Source of the DNA: an uncultured Fibrobacter sp.
GTDB taxonomy: Bacteria; Fibrobacterota; Fibrobacteria; Fibrobacterales; Fibrobacteraceae
Reading direction: 5' to 3'
DNA: 5,259 nt
Assembly: GCA_947306025.1 (NCBI GenBank)
Contig: CAMZFJ010000173.1
Location: 1 to 5,259 of the forward strand
The notes under the pieces were generated by a model. The model was not told where the DNA came from, ran no database searches, and saw only the letters and a program-made list of their open reading frames with translations. Within the stretch, counting starts at the first letter, position 1, and each line of letters opens with the position of its first letter. The position numbers and the translations under genes were made by a program. Positions 1-5,259 of this stretch are shown here, in pieces.

Positions 1-550
1 TGTGAATATCACCATCCATGTGAGCGCGGCTGTGTTCCGGCTTAAGCATCATCATCGTAGAGAAATGCTTAGCGGATTCGCTACCATACTTGAGCATCGT
101 ACCCATAGCGGTATCGCCATCGATATTGGCGTTTTCGCGCTTGAGGTCAGATTCCTTGGCTGAACTAAACGTAATGTCGTGAAGCGTCTGCATGAGGCGA
201 GTATTGACTTCGCGCACGCGAGTACGTTCGGCACGATACAATATATAGCTTTTGGCGGTATCGGCGTAACCACCTTCAGTCAAAGCCTTTTCGACAGCGT
301 CCTGAATTTCTTCGATGTCCGGCTTGGTCTTATTTTCTGCTTCAAGATGTCCAACAGCTTCGGCTGCAACCTTGAGAGCGGCGTTTGTCAGAAGGTCGTC
401 GTTTCCAAGCAAATTCATTTGAGCTTGGGCCGCCTTTATCTGTTCATCCAATTCGCCAGAGGCTCTAAACGCCTTGATTACAGCGTCTGCAATCTTTTCG
501 ATGTTGAACGGCATTTCGCGGCCGTCACGCTTCTTGACAGTAAAAATCAT
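1..550 (-). CDS. nrdD: Anaerobic (class III) ribonucleoside-triphosphate reductase, N-terminal part, cut by window edge
   Basis: Reduces ribonucleoside triphosphates to deoxyribonucleotides without oxygen, using a glycyl radical installed by the activase NrdG. The 183 residues visible are the amino end. Residues about 3-112 form an ATP-cone, the allosteric nucleotide-binding module, opening with VKKRDGREMPFNIEKIADAV. The catalytic barrel then begins with RENANIDGDTAMGTM (138-152) and HMDGDIH (177-183), both characteristic of NrdD. The catalytic cysteines and the C-terminal glycyl-radical loop would lie beyond the left edge, so they cannot be checked. The start is fixed by an in-frame TAG directly before the ATG, with GAAGG ten bases upstream as a likely ribosome site. 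The gene is divergent from the oxidoreductase gene at 760 and has NrdR-box-like sites upstream. Family assignment is firm from the motifs; an ATP-cone alone would also fit NrdA or NrdR, but the RENANIDGD block excludes those. Confidence 0.95.
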   Translation of the reverse strand, partial: MIFTVKKRDGREMPFNIEKIADAVIKAFRASGELDEQIKAAQAQMNLLGNDDLLTNAALKVAAEAVGHLEAENKTKPDIEEIQDAVEKALTEGGYADTAKSYILYRAERTRVREVNTRLMQTLHDITFSSAKESDLKRENANIDGDTAMGTMLKYGSESAKHFSTMMMLKPEHSRAHMDGDIH

Positions 551-604
551 CTACAAAAAACCTTCAATTCCCTTTTTCACAAATATAGTCAAAATCCTCC
601 GATT

Positions 605-620
605 TTACTATATCTTGTGC
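605..620. promoter_or_regulatory. NrdR-box-like operator, copy 1
   Basis: Core CTATATCTTG at 608-617, placed in a 16-base box that agrees at about 12 of 16 positions with the NrdR consensus as I remember it (acaCwAtATaTwGtgt). It lies 55 bases upstream of the nrdD start. NrdR is an ATP-cone and zinc-finger repressor that senses the dATP/ATP level and binds paired boxes in front of ribonucleotide reductase genes. The match was made by eye. Confidence 0.65.
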
Positions 621-637
621 CTGAGGTCGAACCACCC

Positions 638-653
638 CCACAAGATGTAGGTC
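638..653. promoter_or_regulatory. NrdR-box-like operator, copy 2
   Basis: Core CAAGATGTAG at 641-650 is the reverse complement of copy 1 with one base changed; the shared 12-mer is CACAAGATRTAG read on either strand. The two cores start 33 bases apart, close to three helical turns, as expected for co-operative NrdR binding at paired boxes. It matches the consensus less well than copy 1 (about 10 of 16), but the pairing supports both. Confidence 0.6.
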
Positions 654-699
654 AACCACACTACAAGTATAATAAATAACGGGCCATTTTGGAAGATTT

Positions 700-729
700 T
701 TCGCACGTATTATGTAATTTTTTTATAAT
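700..729 (+). promoter_or_regulatory. Candidate promoter for the oxidoreductase gene
   Basis: A perfect TATAAT sits at 724-729, 30 bases before the ATG at 760. TTCGCA at 700-705 matches 4 of 6 bases of a -35 element with an 18-base spacer. The surroundings are very AT-rich, so other TATAAT-like hexamers occur nearby (for example 668-673 and 708-713). This assignment is only the best-placed one. Confidence 0.35.
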
Positions 730-759
730 ATTTCCTCAACTTATCAACAAGAAAAAATT

Positions 760-1287
760 ATGAACAATCAAATAACAATTCTTCTATCGCATCCGAACAT
801 TTCTAACTCCATGTTCAACAAACACTTAGTGGATATCAACAGAAAAAATTCCAATTTTGTGTTCCACCACCTTGACAAAATCAGGGTTAATGGTTACTTC
901 GATCTCGAAGCCGAAAAAAAATTGTTGAGGGAGTCCAAGGCGATTGTTTGGCAGTTCCCTATATATTGGTACAACTCCCCCGCCAGTTTGCGCGACTGGC
1001 AAGACCAAATCATGAGCCCAATCGTCTATAGCGCCGACAACTTCTTGAAAGGCATGCCCGTGCGCGTGGTATTTACCGCAGGCGCCGCCGCAGAACACTA
1101 CACCCACGAAGGGCTCAACCGCTACACCGCCGAAGAAATGCTCATCCCGTTCGAGATGACCGCAAACGCTGCCGGCATGAAGTGGTTCAAGCCGCTCGGC
1201 TTTTACGGGTGCAGCCCGGATATGCCAAAGGCAGCCCTCGAAAAGGCTGCCCAAGATTACGAAAATAGTTTGTTAGAATTACTTTAG
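760..1287 (+). CDS. NAD(P)H:quinone oxidoreductase of the KefF/MdaB flavodoxin-fold family
   Basis: A 175-residue soluble FMN or FAD enzyme predicted to reduce quinones or electrophiles with two electrons from NAD(P)H in the cytoplasm. The fold begins with strand ITILLSHP and the flavin phosphate loop SHPNISNSMFN (10-20). FPIYWYNSPASLRDWQD (66-82) is the flavin-contacting block typical of the Flavodoxin_2 family. AGAAAEHYTHEGLNRYT (107-123) and PFEMTANAAGMKW (130-142) followed by FYG are the usual distal blocks of KefF-type members. Length equals that of KefF and YheR proteins. In enteric bacteria KefF is the ancillary subunit of the KefC potassium efflux channel, but no kefC is in the window, so a free-standing quinone reductase is as likely. 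There is no clear Shine-Dalgarno before the ATG, only A-rich sequence. Its last nine bases overlap the end of the opposing SIMPL gene. Confidence 0.88.
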   Translation: MNNQITILLSHPNISNSMFNKHLVDINRKNSNFVFHHLDKIRVNGYFDLEAEKKLLRESKAIVWQFPIYWYNSPASLRDWQDQIMSPIVYSADNFLKGMPVRVVFTAGAAAEHYTHEGLNRYTAEEMLIPFEMTANAAGMKWFKPLGFYGCSPDMPKAALEKAAQDYENSLLELL

Positions 1288-2064
1288 TTCAAACACAACA
1301 CGCACAGAAGCGCTCACCTCGACGGAATCCGCAATAGCACTTTCGTCGGGAGCGGCTTCAGCAGCGCCGTCCATCATCACGCTTTTCGCCATCATGAGAC
1401 CGTTTGTGCGGAGACGCATCGGTCTGTAGTACACGCCGCCACCTTCACCATTGATTTGAAGCACGCGGCCAAGCTTTGCACCCACGCCTTCGGCGTAATC
1501 TTTAGCTTTAGCCTTAGCCTTTTCGCCAACAGCCTTGATAACCTTAGACTGTACGCCATCCACATCCTTAAGCTGTGCCGACGTGCGGTGGATTTCGACA
1601 TCCGCTTCCGAAGAAAGAGCCTGCACAAGAGCGGCGGCATCAATTTTGCGGTTCACAGTAATCACAAAATTCTGCGTGGCCACATAGCCCACGAGTTCGC
1701 GTTTGCTGTTGCGATAAGACCATTCCTTGCGAATGTCAATGCTGTTCTGTTCCACGTCGGATTGCGGAATGTCGAGCGATTTCACATTCTCGAAAATCAC
1801 CGAGCGTCGTTCCGCCAAACGCTTGGAAACCGCTTCCTTGTCCTTGCCGCGGATTTCGAGGCTAAAGCCCATCTCGAACTTGTCGGCGGCAAACTTCTTG
1901 GTTTCGGATGCCGAAACTTCGATGCGCGGCACTTCGAATGTCGTAGTTCCATCGGCGGCAACAGCCGGGACTGTAGCCGGTTCACTTTTAACAACGCGGA
2001 TCAGGATGCACACGCATGCGATCAGCAGCACCAAATAGACGAGATTCAGCAATTTTGATATCAT
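1279..2064 (-). CDS. SIMPL (DUF541) domain protein, single repeat, membrane-anchored or exported
   Basis: A 261-residue envelope protein of the SIMPL/DUF541 family, which includes E. coli YggE and Brucella BP26/OMP28. The biochemical role of the family is poorly defined; YggE has been linked to oxidative stress and BP26 forms channel-like oligomers. A hydrophobic segment at residues 5-24 is an N-terminal anchor or uncleaved signal; I see no lipobox. After a Pro/Ala-rich linker the SIMPL domain runs from about 45 to 261. It contains the family-typical GYVATQNFVITV (126-137), a Lys/Ala-rich helix KAKAKAKDYAEGVGAKLG (182-199), and the closing strand ADSVEVSASVRVVFELK. A Met/Gly/Ala-rich low-complexity insert (about 208-241) precedes that last strand. 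The start is supported by AGAGGG seven bases upstream. It lies 64 bases downstream of the double-SIMPL gene with no convincing terminator between, so co-transcription is likely. Its 3' end overlaps the convergent oxidoreductase gene by nine bases. Confidence 0.87.
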   Translation of the reverse strand: MISKLLNLVYLVLLIACVCILIRVVKSEPATVPAVAADGTTTFEVPRIEVSASETKKFAADKFEMGFSLEIRGKDKEAVSKRLAERRSVIFENVKSLDIPQSDVEQNSIDIRKEWSYRNSKRELVGYVATQNFVITVNRKIDAAALVQALSSEADVEIHRTSAQLKDVDGVQSKVIKAVGEKAKAKAKDYAEGVGAKLGRVLQINGEGGGVYYRPMRLRTNGLMMAKSVMMDGAAEAAPDESAIADSVEVSASVRVVFELK

Positions 2065-2071
2065 CGTTTAG

Positions 2072-2077
2072 CCCTCT
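2072..2077 (-). promoter_or_regulatory. Ribosome binding site of the single-SIMPL gene
   Basis: AGAGGG read on the minus strand, seven bases before the ATG at 2064-2062 and preceded by an A-run. It supports the chosen start. Confidence 0.65.
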
Positions 2078-2128
2078 TTTTTTATTGTTTTGAATTTAAA
2101 ATAGTCATTTTCACGCCGTGTGACCACT

Positions 2129-3562
2129 TTACTTTAGTTCTGCGATTACATTCACGCTAGAACTGACTTCAACAGAATCGGCAATCATGCCTTCTGCAGC
2201 AGCACCCCCCAAAAGACCGGCCAGGCCGCCACCAAAACGGTCCTCAATTGAACGTCGATTTCCAAGTACGGTCCTTCCCTTAGCACTAGATTCCAAATCA
2301 ACTTCCGTGACAATGCTGTAATCGTCAGACGAGTTGTTCCCAATATACACGACATCACCCAAGCCTCCGCCAAAGCCTTCGGCTATTGCTTTTGCACGGG
2401 CCATGGCTTTACGCCCTGCAACTTCCGTAACAAACACTTTAAGGGAATCGCCATTCTTCAAAACAGAACTGACATCGCCAACAGTCACGTTCTCTGCGCC
2501 ACCGACCTCCGCAAGGAATGCCGCCGCATCTTGCTTGGACGAGAAATTGACCGTAACAAACTGACGAGCCCTAAAACGGTTCTTTTTTGATTCGTTTTTC
2601 GCTTTTTCCCATCGTGTTTTAATCCCGACCCTTGCCGTATGAACTTCAATTTCAGATTCCGCACCCCCCAGTTTTCGAGCAAGCGCCACAATAGAATCTT
2701 TCACGCGCCCCACCCGATTATAAATTTCGTCCCTATTGTCGCCATCCACAACCGCTCCGGCAGAAATCGTGAACAGGTCAGCCAAAAACTTCTTTGATTC
2801 CTCTTGGTGGACTTGAACATAAGCCTGCTGGGGTTCGTCTCGCCCTTTTAACTGCACGGACACATTCAGGCTAGCCCAAATTCCAACGGAATCAGAATAG
2901 CTGTCGCTCTCGTTAACACGAGAATTGCCTTCTGCAGCAATGATTTTTCCGGCCGAGGCCCCGACGCTCTTTGCATACACATCGGCCTGCTCCACCACCT
3001 TCTTGCAAGCACGCTTTATCGTTTCGACTTCTAGCGAATCCGCATTTTTCAATTCGCCAATAGTCCTGAGTTGATCGACAAAATCAAGAGTCGCCAATTT
3101 TCGTTCGACCTCGTCGGTTCGGGACTTGTTCGGCAGCTTGACCTCGAAAACCTGGCTAGCCTCATATCCCAGCATAAACCTTTCACCCTTCCGGTAATCA
3201 ACATCTTCAGATATTTTCATCGAATGCTGATTGTAACTTGATCTTTCAAGACCTAGTTCGTTAAACGTCGAGATAACCTTTTCACGGCTTTCGTTCAGCA
3301 AGTTGAATGCATGCACTTTTTCCTTATGCCTTTGGACAATCTTGAACGTGATCCTGTACTCATCGGCAACAAACATTTCGTGTTCATTTTCTGACAGGGA
3401 GATAACATTCCAGCGATCCTTAGATTGAACCGATTCATTTTCAGTTGTTTTTTCCTGTTTCGCTGATTCCGCTACATTGCACTGCTGCCCGAGTTTCATC
3501 GAAAGCACAAGACACACGAACGCAAGCACTATGATAACGACATACGAGACCTTGTTTTGCAT
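2129..3562 (-). CDS. Double SIMPL (DUF541) domain protein, membrane-anchored or exported
   Basis: A 477-residue envelope protein with two SIMPL units. Residues 6-21 form one hydrophobic segment (YVVIIVLAFVCLVLSM); the Cys at 28 lacks a lipobox context, so I read it as an anchor or Sec signal. A charged linker (30-50) follows. Repeat 1 spans about 51-239, with LGYEASQVFEVKL and ending SLNVSVQLKG. Repeat 2 spans about 246-477, with RARQFVTVNF and ending ADSVEVSSSVNVIAELK. Both repeats show the helix before the distal strands (EQADVYAKSVGASAG; ARAKAIAEGFGGGLG). Family members usually carry one unit of about 200 residues, so this one is about twice the normal size. The start chosen is the ATG at 3562 because AAAGGAG lies five bases before it. 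A start 24 codons earlier (3634) would place an intrinsic terminator inside the coding region and put charged residues before the signal segment. It is probably the first gene of an operon with the single-SIMPL gene. Function is unknown beyond the family. Confidence 0.85.
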   Translation of the reverse strand: MQNKVSYVVIIVLAFVCLVLSMKLGQQCNVAESAKQEKTTENESVQSKDRWNVISLSENEHEMFVADEYRITFKIVQRHKEKVHAFNLLNESREKVISTFNELGLERSSYNQHSMKISEDVDYRKGERFMLGYEASQVFEVKLPNKSRTDEVERKLATLDFVDQLRTIGELKNADSLEVETIKRACKKVVEQADVYAKSVGASAGKIIAAEGNSRVNESDSYSDSVGIWASLNVSVQLKGRDEPQQAYVQVHQEESKKFLADLFTISAGAVVDGDNRDEIYNRVGRVKDSIVALARKLGGAESEIEVHTARVGIKTRWEKAKNESKKNRFRARQFVTVNFSSKQDAAAFLAEVGGAENVTVGDVSSVLKNGDSLKVFVTEVAGRKAMARAKAIAEGFGGGLGDVVYIGNNSSDDYSIVTEVDLESSAKGRTVLGNRRSIEDRFGGGLAGLLGGAAAEGMIADSVEVSSSVNVIAELK

Positions 3563-3567
3563 ACATT

Positions 3568-3574
3568 CTCCTTT
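3568..3574 (-). promoter_or_regulatory. Ribosome binding site that fixes the double-SIMPL start
   Basis: AAAGGAG on the minus strand, five bases before the ATG at 3562-3560. This strong site favours the internal start over the in-frame one at 3634. Confidence 0.8.
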
Positions 3575-3588
3575 TTCAAAGCGTCCCA

Positions 3589-3623
3589 TAAAAAGCAAAA
3601 CCGCAGGCGAACAACCCCTGCGG
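3589..3623 (-). terminator. Intrinsic terminator downstream of the ATPase-HNH unit
   Basis: Read on the minus strand, a perfect 7-base-pair GC-rich stem (CCGCAGG at 3623-3617 pairing with CCTGCGG at 3607-3601) closes a 9-base loop. It is followed at once by TTTTGCTTTTT. On the plus strand the tail is AATTCATTC, so the terminator works leftward only. It lies 82 bases beyond the HNH gene stop and separates that unit from the SIMPL genes, which therefore need their own promoter or read-through. Confidence 0.8.
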
Positions 3624-3704
3624 AATTCATTCAACGATAAACTACTTAATTTCTTAGTCGCGATTCGGAAAAATAAACTTTACGGGAAACAAGACAAAAA
3701 CATT

Positions 3705-4295
3705 CTATTGAAGTCCTTGTCTGCAAATTTCCTGCCATACAAAAGGAGCATGACTTTGCATATATGCAGCGTCAACATGGTTATGAATATAAAGATCGAA
3801 GTAATCTTTTCGCATAACACGGCAATCAGATTCATCCAATTTCAAAATGTCAATTATCTTTTGGCACTTTTTTTGATATACAACAGGCTTTAACGTATTC
3901 ACATAAATATGACCATCACTAAAATCTATAAAGAACGACACAGGTTGCATGGTAAATGGATCTATCGGCAATATCTTCGTACCTTTCTTTCTATTTTTAC
4001 CTATACAACTTAACCGGTAATTATCCCACTCATAAGTCATCTGTCTCCCAATAGCAGAATTTGACTTAGGAATAAAATGATCCACCGAATCAGCACCAAG
4101 AGGTCTATCAAAGTAAATGGCTAGATATGCACAAATATGATTATAAGCCAAAGCCAAATCAGGAATACATTTCGTCCAAAAACTTTTAAATTTACTTGGC
4201 ATTGCTTTTGGGTGACTTTTCAGCCATGCAATTCCAGGTTGTCTGACATCAGCATCAAAATTTGCGGGTTCAGGAGCACGTCTAACAGGAATCAT
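3705..4295 (-). CDS. HNH-type endonuclease-like protein with degenerate zinc site, partner of the ATPase
   Basis: A 196-residue putative nuclease. The core is VDHFIPKS (71-78), giving D72 and H73 of the first HNH strand, then YEWDNYRLSC (88-97), giving the central N92, then N101 in IGKNRKKG for the third HNH position. In ordinary HNH proteins of this layout two CxxC pairs bind structural zinc. Here each pair keeps only its first cysteine: C55-A-Y-L58 and C97-I-G-K100. I recall a family of HNH-like proteins opening with IPVRRAPEP that lie beside an AAA ATPase and share this loss; this is from memory, not a search. The ATG at 4295 is chosen over a GTG at 4319. It forms an ATGA overlap with the ATPase stop, has AAAGGG eight bases upstream, and begins at the conserved MIPVRRAPEP. 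Translational coupling implies the two products act together, most plausibly as a Septu-like anti-phage effector. Substrate (DNA or tRNA) is unknown. Confidence 0.75.
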   Translation of the reverse strand: MIPVRRAPEPANFDADVRQPGIAWLKSHPKAMPSKFKSFWTKCIPDLALAYNHICAYLAIYFDRPLGADSVDHFIPKSNSAIGRQMTYEWDNYRLSCIGKNRKKGTKILPIDPFTMQPVSFFIDFSDGHIYVNTLKPVVYQKKCQKIIDILKLDESDCRVMRKDYFDLYIHNHVDAAYMQSHAPFVWQEICRQGLQ

Positions 4296-5245
4296 GGCAA
4301 TATCCCTTTCTTTTGGCACATATATCGAATCAAGAACAATTCACGATCTAAAGGAGATAGTTTTTCAACAAGCTCATTAAACAATAACCTTATTCGATTT
4401 TTATCAGAGCGTTTTTCTTTTAATAAATCATATATTTGTCGTATTTTTTCACTTGATTCTATAGATCGAGAGTCTTTTAAATCAAACGCCTTGCTTTTAA
4501 GCCACGATTCTGATGTTCCCAGTTTTTCAAATTCTCTTTCTGTAAAAGATATTGTTCCATCATTTTCATAATCAAAATCCAGCCATTTATCTTTACTTTC
4601 ATCAAAAACATCTTCAAGCGAAGCCATCACCAACGGAGAATGCGTTGAAGCAATAATTTGAACTTTTCCCTTTGTACGAAGTCCCAGTATTTCACCAATA
4701 GAATCCAACAACGCCTTCATTATTTTTCTTTGCCAATTCGGGTGCAAATGAGCATCAACTTCATCCATCAAAAATGTCATTTGCGATGTAGAACGAATAC
4801 CACGAATATCACAAGCTTTTTTATGTTCACTATAAGCCCAAGTAAGGCAATATGCTAACGACAAAATTCTCCGAATAGCTGAAGACGCATGCAAAACAGG
4901 AACTACCCCATAAGGCATTCTTATAGTCGGAATATCACGAACGTCATCTATAGAAATTCGTGTTGGTTCGTCAAGCCTCATTGTAAAATCAGCCGGAGAA
5001 AGTTCTTCCAAAAGAAACTTCATACAATCATATTCAAAACTATCTTTGTCTTGCCATTTAAGCAAATCCGCAATCAAACCATCACCCTGATTTGTGATTG
5101 TATTATGATGCTTGAAAATCATCGGACGTTCTTTCAATCGGAGAAGGGAACGCCAGAAGCCGTTCTTAAAATATTTCACATTACCATTACAGTCACGAAC
5201 GGTAACTGTAACCAAACCTTTTACTTTTCCTTTACTTGAAATCAT
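4292..5245 (-). CDS. AAA/ABC-type ATPase, C-terminal half lacking Walker A
   Basis: A 317-residue protein carrying the distal half of an ABC-like AAA (AAA_21 type) ATPase. Visible in order: DVRDIPTIRMPYG (101-113); a signature-like HASSAIRRILSLAY (119-132) before Walker B; Walker B FLMDEVDAHLHP (158-169) with D161 and catalytic E162; H-loop ASTHSP (199-204) with H202; then a helical C-terminal region (about 245-317). There is no Walker A GxxGxGKS/T anywhere, so this chain alone should not bind ATP normally. From memory, full-length relatives have about 200 or more further residues in front, with Walker A, and this ORF starts within their middle strand region. The ATG at 5245 has GGAGG nine bases upstream, so the start may be genuine, but an in-frame TAA sits directly before it. 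It could be the second half of a split ATPase, a frameshifted gene, or the remnant of a broken one. It is coupled to the HNH gene by ATGA. Base use is AT-rich (14 G/C in 60 bases at 4381-4440). Confidence 0.75.
   Translation of the reverse strand: MISSKGKVKGLVTVTVRDCNGNVKYFKNGFWRSLLRLKERPMIFKHHNTITNQGDGLIADLLKWQDKDSFEYDCMKFLLEELSPADFTMRLDEPTRISIDDVRDIPTIRMPYGVVPVLHASSAIRRILSLAYCLTWAYSEHKKACDIRGIRSTSQMTFLMDEVDAHLHPNWQRKIMKALLDSIGEILGLRTKGKVQIIASTHSPLVMASLEDVFDESKDKWLDFDYENDGTISFTEREFEKLGTSESWLKSKAFDLKDSRSIESSEKIRQIYDLLKEKRSDKNRIRLLFNELVEKLSPLDRELFLIRYMCQKKGILP
4304..4309 (-). promoter_or_regulatory. Ribosome binding site of the HNH gene, inside the ATPase end
   Basis: AAAGGG on the minus strand, eight bases before the ATG at 4295-4293. 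It lies within the last codons of the ATPase gene, as expected for coupled translation, and argues against the GTG at 4319. Confidence 0.6.
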
Positions 5246-5254
5246 TTACAAAAT

Positions 5255-5259
5255 CCTCC
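5255..5259 (-). promoter_or_regulatory. Shine-Dalgarno before the ATPase C-half start
   Basis: GGAGG at the window edge, nine bases before the ATG at 5245-5243. It suggests that translation can begin at this ATG instead of only arriving from an upstream frame. The spacing is slightly long but workable. Confidence 0.5.

Noticed and set aside
590..600. The 11-base string CAAAATCCTCC repeated at 5249-5259
   Set aside because: It reads GGAGG plus AT-rich sequence on the minus strand, which is expected by chance near ribosome sites; no flanking similarity supports an attachment site.
179..679. Plus-strand ORF of 166 codons
   Set aside because: It lies mostly antisense to nrdD, whose motifs are unmistakable, and its product resembles no family I know.
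2111..2123. Small inverted repeat TCAC/GTGA between the two SIMPL genes
   Set aside because: A four-base-pair stem without a T-run directly after it is too weak to be called a terminator.
3563..3634. 24-codon N-terminal extension of the double-SIMPL protein
   Set aside because: It would contain the intrinsic terminator stem and tail, lacks a good ribosome site, and places charged residues before the signal segment; the AAAGGAG before 3562 decides the start.
3624..3704. Possible small RNA or promoter in the spacer after the HNH gene
   Set aside because: I found no convincing -35/-10 pair and no stable fold apart from the adjoining terminator, so nothing is called.
3477..3893. Plus-strand ORF of 138 codons spanning the SIMPL-HNH spacer
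   Set aside because: It is antisense to the starts and ends of two real genes and runs through the terminator, with no recognisable domain.
4296..4319. GTG start eight codons earlier for the HNH gene
   Set aside because: The ATG at 4295 forms an ATGA overlap with the ATPase stop, has a better-placed AAAGGG and starts at the conserved MIPVRRAPEP.
4137..4571. Plus-strand ORF of 144 codons
   Set aside because: Shadow of the ATPase and HNH genes in AT-rich sequence; its product is low in recognisable structure.

Overview
This window carries six protein-coding genes: the 5' part of one gene at the left edge and five genes complete or apparently complete. It is gene-dense, with no gap over about 210 bases. 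The class III (anaerobic) ribonucleotide reductase gene at the left edge points to a strict or facultative anaerobe. The mixed base composition, weak Shine-Dalgarno use at some genes and tandem SIMPL-domain genes would fit a Fibrobacter-like gut anaerobe, but that name is inference from general impression and not something the sequence proves.

Left part (1-1287). nrdD is read leftwards from 550 and runs out of the window. A divergent flavodoxin-fold NAD(P)H:quinone oxidoreductase of the KefF/MdaB type is read rightwards (760-1287). The 209-base region between them holds two 16-base NrdR-box-like elements, one in each orientation and 33 bases apart. This is the arrangement expected for NrdR control of ribonucleotide reductase genes.

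Middle part (1279-3562, leftward). Two adjacent genes encode exported or membrane-anchored SIMPL (DUF541) proteins. The upstream one (2129-3562) carries two SIMPL repeats, the downstream one (1279-2064) a single repeat. Both end in the same kind of C-terminal strand, so the pair looks like a local duplication series. The single-repeat gene overlaps the end of the oxidoreductase gene tail to tail by nine bases.

Right part (3589-5259, leftward). An AT-rich two-gene unit encodes an ABC-type/AAA ATPase fragment (Walker B and H-loop present, Walker A absent) and a degenerate-zinc HNH nuclease. The two are coupled by an ATGA stop/start overlap, and an intrinsic terminator lies at 3589-3623 beyond them. 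An ATPase next to an HNH nuclease is the general plan of Septu-like (PtuA/PtuB) anti-phage modules, and low GC content suggests an acquired cassette. The ATPase reading frame begins in the middle of what I recall as a longer family. All three frames entering from the window edge hit a stop between 5248 and 5232, so the Walker A half, if present, must lie on a separate upstream ORF or be joined by frameshifting. This split or broken ATPase beside an HNH nuclease is the most interesting point of the window.
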